Shown here piece by piece: positions 61,292 to 64,000 of a stretch of DNA of 64,000 bases (positions are counted from its first letter, which is position 1; each line of letters starts with the position of its first letter). Origin of the DNA: Massilia sp. NR 4-1 (GTDB lineage: Bacteria > Pseudomonadota > Gammaproteobacteria > Burkholderiales > Burkholderiaceae_D); assembly GCF_001191005.1 (NCBI RefSeq), contig NZ_CP012201.1:1798001-1862000 (forward strand). Direction: 5' to 3'. A model generated the notes under the pieces. That model made no database searches and was not told the DNA's origin. It saw only the letters and a program-made list of their open reading frames with translations. The translations under genes and the position numbers were made by a program.

Positions 61292-64000
61292 TGGTATCTA
61301 TTTCCAATTTCATATTCATAGAGTCCATACTCATAACTTGACTCCATTCTCTTTTTCAACAATGCAGATACAGAAGCTGTCGTTCCCTGAACAAAGATAA
61401 GGTCCTGCAATGTTAGCCCAGCAAACTTTTGCACAAGAAATGATGAAGATACGGCGGCTTTAGCAACAGAATACCATCCTGGACCAAAAAACCCAGCTGT
61501 CGCAGATATTCCAACTGACCACCAATTAATTTCAGAAAGTGCGCGCCCCTGAAACATCATCTGAAAACCAATATCAAAGACAGCATTCCCCGCAGCGCCA
61601 ATTATCCCAAATTTTCCTGTTGGGTCGGTCTTCGAAATTGGATTTCCATTAACATAAGCATACATATTAACTCCATCTTTTACCCCAATCGGATCGCTTT
61701 GAATAAACCTCCCCATGCTTGGCGAATAGTATCGCGCCCTATAATAATAAAGCCCAGTCCCATCGTTTTCACGCCCAGCATACTGAAATGGATTTCGATG
61801 TTTTGCATCAGCCTCTGTTTCGCCGTACGAACTATACTGATAATCTACAATTTTTTCTCCTTGCCCATCTGTTAAACGAACTACTGAGCCAATGGCATCA
61901 GTGAGATAGCTAACCACGCGCGCACTGGAGCCCATTCCACTACTTTGAGAAAATATTTCATCAACATTTCCAACAATATAGTTTGCTCGCACGTTCGCGG
62001 GAATGCTGCCATCAGACTCCTGCACAATATTCATTCCATCATACAAATAGCTCGACTCCGTTACCCCTATCTTTTTTCCTTGGCGTCGGCCGAGTCCATC
62101 ATAGGTAAACTTCGCAAAGGTTTCATTTTTCTCATTCCTAATCTCAACAAGTTGATTTCGAGCATTCCAAATATAATATCGCATCCCATCATTAATTAAA
62201 TTCCCATTTTTATCGTATACAAGGTCATTTCCATTAAAACTTATGAGCTGATTAGCCTTATTAACCACTCCATTCATTTCATTTGAAATTAATGCACGCG
62301 AAAAACTTCCGTCGCTAATTTCTCTATTACCGGAAAGGTCATATTTGAATACATAATCACCGAGAAGACTTCCATCAGGCTTCTTATATAGAATCGCTGT
62401 GAGCTGTCCAGCCTCATCAAAAACATTGCTTCTTGTTATTCCATTTGGGTAAGCTTGACTAATGCGTCGATTATTTCGATCATATCTAAAGGTAAGGTTC
62501 TGGGTTGCATTGTTGTTCGATTCTCCAGGCAATTGCTCCAGCTTCACCAAACGCCCACCACTATCATAATAATAATTCAATACAGGCTGCCCTAAGACCT
62601 TAGCCGAAATTCGCTGACCAACGAGGTTATATTTTATCTGGATGCTGCCATTTTTAGTTGTTTCCTTCGTTATGTTATCAAAATAATCATATTCTCGGAT
62701 AATTGTTCCCGCTACGGAATCAATAATAGTGGTCGGCCTGTTTGCCAAATCATATTTATATGAAATTGAACTACCATCAAAATAGACTACTTCCTTAACC
62801 CTATTCAAGCCATCGTACGAAAATTTCGTAACTTGCCCTTTCGGATCAGTGTACTCGATCAAGTTACGGCCAGCATCATATTGAAATACGCCCTTCTCCC
62901 CTAAAGAATTATTTCTTTCACTCATCAGATTAACCACATTAAAACCATATTTATTTAAATTCAGTTTTGCATCAAGCAACGCTACGTGGTTTCCATTTTC
63001 ATCGAAATGCGCTTTAGTTAACCCACCGTTTGGATCCATTGCACTTATCGTTCGATCGAGAGAATCAAGATCAAATGTAGTACGATTTCCCGCAGCATCG
63101 GTAACGCTTTGTACACGTCCCAGCTGATCATTCGCAAAAACAGTGGTGCGGCCTAACGGATCTGTTTTTAGGCTCACATCGCCTCTATCGTATGAGAACC
63201 GTGTCGAATTCCCTTCCCCGTCAATTAACTCCAACAACTGACCATTTTTATTGTATTTCTTTCTCACAGTGTTTTCGTTGCCATCACGCATTTCAATCAT
63301 ATTTCCTGTGGAATCGTAGAGCAAAGTTGTTCTTCGACCCAAGCCATCAATACTACTTAGCAGTTGATTGTAATCGCTGCTATAACTCATAGCTGTCACC
63401 ACCGCTGCAGGCGTGCCTGCAAACATATTTCGGGTAAGTGTGTTACCACGCTCATCGTATGTATACACCGTCTTGCGCCCTAGGGCATCAGTATGTGACA
63501 ACAACAAATTTTTCAGAGGATCTCGTTCATAAATATCTATCTGCTGCTCTGCTAAACCTAGGGCATTTGTTACACGCACTGGGTATCCGGCCTGGTTGAA
63601 CTCGATACGTTTGACGATGCCACGTTCGTTGGTCACATCTGTTTGTATCACCTTATTTGCAGCATTCAACGTATAGTTGAACAGATTAGTACTACCGTCG
63701 GCATAGGTCTGTTTACTGACACGGTTATTTGCGTCATACACATTTGCCACCATTAAATTCCCCCGCTTGTCCTGCACTGTTACCATGTTATGCGCGGAAT
63801 CATAAGTGTAGACCTCAGTCTGCCCAAGCGGATCAGTAACTTTAATTAAGCGACCGGCGGCGTCATAACCATAGCTTACTTTCCGCCCTGCGTTGTCCAT
63901 AGCCGCGATAATACGGTTTGAACTATCGTATTCAAAATCGACTTGTCTCCCGTTAGGTGAAATAATTCGTACCAAATTCCCGTTATTTCGAGTCAGAGTC
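61270..64000 (-). CDS. Rhs/YD-repeat polymorphic toxin, C-terminal part
   Basis: The frame is open to the window edge (codons before 63975 continue TLTRNNGN), so the start lies outside. More than 900 residues are YD repeats (YDSSNRI, YDAAGRL, YDSAHNM and so on). They end in the Rhs core, with RARYYSPSMGRFIQSDPIG near the end and NPISKTDPTG. About 115 variable residues follow, with hydrophobic segments (INWWSVGISATAGFFGPGWY) and no nuclease motif that I recognise. Core and tip layout is that of contact-dependent or T6SS-delivered toxins. Confidence 0.93.
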   Translation of the reverse strand, partial: TLTRNNGNLVRIISPNGRQVDFEYDSSNRIIAAMDNAGRKVSYGYDAAGRLIKVTDPLGQTEVYTYDSAHNMVTVQDKRGNLMVANVYDANNRVSKQTYADGSTNLFNYTLNAANKVIQTDVTNERGIVKRIEFNQAGYPVRVTNALGLAEQQIDIYERDPLKNLLLSHTDALGRKTVYTYDERGNTLTRNMFAGTPAAVVTAMSYSSDYNQLLSSIDGLGRRTTLLYDSTGNMIEMRDGNENTVRKKYNKNGQLLELIDGEGNSTRFSYDRGDVSLKTDPLGRTTVFANDQLGRVQSVTDAAGNRTTFDLDSLDRTISAMDPNGGLTKAHFDENGNHVALLDAKLNLNKYGFNVVNLMSERNNSLGEKGVFQYDAGRNLIEYTDPKGQVTKFSYDGLNRVKEVVYFDGSSISYKYDLANRPTTIIDSVAGTIIREYDYFDNITKETTKNGSIQIKYNLVGQRISAKVLGQPVLNYYYDSGGRLVKLEQLPGESNNNATQNLTFRYDRNNRRISQAYPNGITRSNVFDEAGQLTAILYKKPDGSLLGDYVFKYDLSGNREISDGSFSRALISNEMNGVVNKANQLISFNGNDLVYDKNGNLINDGMRYYIWNARNQLVEIRNEKNETFAKFTYDGLGRRQGKKIGVTESSYLYDGMNIVQESDGSIPANVRANYIVGNVDEIFSQSSGMGSSARVVSYLTDAIGSVVRLTDGQGEKIVDYQYSSYGETEADAKHRNPFQYAGRENDGTGLYYYRARYYSPSMGRFIQSDPIGVKDGVNMYAYVNGNPISKTDPTGKFGIIGAAGNAVFDIGFQMMFQGRALSEINWWSVGISATAGFFGPGWYSVAKAAVSSSFLVQKFAGLTLQDLIFVQGTTASVSALLKKRMESSYEYGLYEYEIGNRYHCKGAGD

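Noticed and set aside
1..64000. CRISPR array, rRNA or complete tRNA
   Set aside because: No regularly spaced repeats, no rRNA-like stretch and no full cloverleaf were found on reading. Only the tRNA-3'-end-like piece at 21790-21816 was seen.

Overview
The window looks like the chromosome of a GC-rich betaproteobacterium, most likely an Oxalobacteraceae-type member of the Burkholderiales (Massilia/Duganella-like). This is inferred from codon use and gene types, not from a marker gene. No rRNA, complete tRNA or CRISPR array was seen.

Region 1 (1-19.9 kb) is ordinary chromosome. It holds the end of a PAS-type sensor kinase, a PhzF-like isomerase divergent from a LysR regulator, and a leftward operon of a BlaI-type repressor, an M56-M23 two-peptidase fusion, a TonB-dependent receptor and an acyltransferase. 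Two matched palindromes lie over the promoter of that operon. Next come a hemerythrin-USP pair behind an FNR-type box, a co-translated trio (ArnT-like GT39, ArnC-like GT2, ChbG/YdjC-like deacetylase), a periplasmic solute-binding protein, an SDR, a 1258-residue RTX/DUF4214 exoprotein and an FKBP lipoprotein.

Region 2 (19.9-28 kb) is a junkyard and accessory zone. It contains an IS256-type remnant with one terminal repeat, a frameshifted tyrosine-recombinase tail next to a tRNA-3'-end-like sequence, a stub of a ParM/StbA-like segregation ATPase and a DUF3560-like fragment. It also holds several small membrane proteins of unknown function and a tightly spaced pair, a DUF4747-like cytosolic protein with a multi-spanning membrane protein, that could be a conflict or defence module.

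Region 3 (28-60.6 kb) is a conjugation module of the I type (IncI Tra/Trb, homologous to Legionella Dot/Icm). The order is traM(dotI), traN(dotH), traO(dotG), traP, traQ, traR, traT(icmJ), traU(dotO), traW, traX(icmV), traY(dotA). After these come a 2282-residue polyvalent protein (DNA methylase, strawberry-notch-like helicase, metallopeptidase), a transglycosylase, trbA(dotM), trbB and trbC(dotL), and then an LPD7-type protein with a triplicated domain. No relaxase and no homologues of DotB, DotC or DotD are present in the window. The transcription units of this module share a previously unlabelled 28-bp palindrome (ATTYYGCAT-N10-ATGCARAAT) at four promoters. The divergent promoter at 55.6 kb drives a small HTH-like protein that is the obvious candidate regulator. 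Inside the polyvalent gene a 127-codon frame (44364-44747) carries the coding signature that the main frame loses there.

Region 4 (60.9-64 kb) is AT-rich and encodes an Rhs-family polymorphic toxin, running off the window edge, with a small membrane protein behind it as probable immunity protein.
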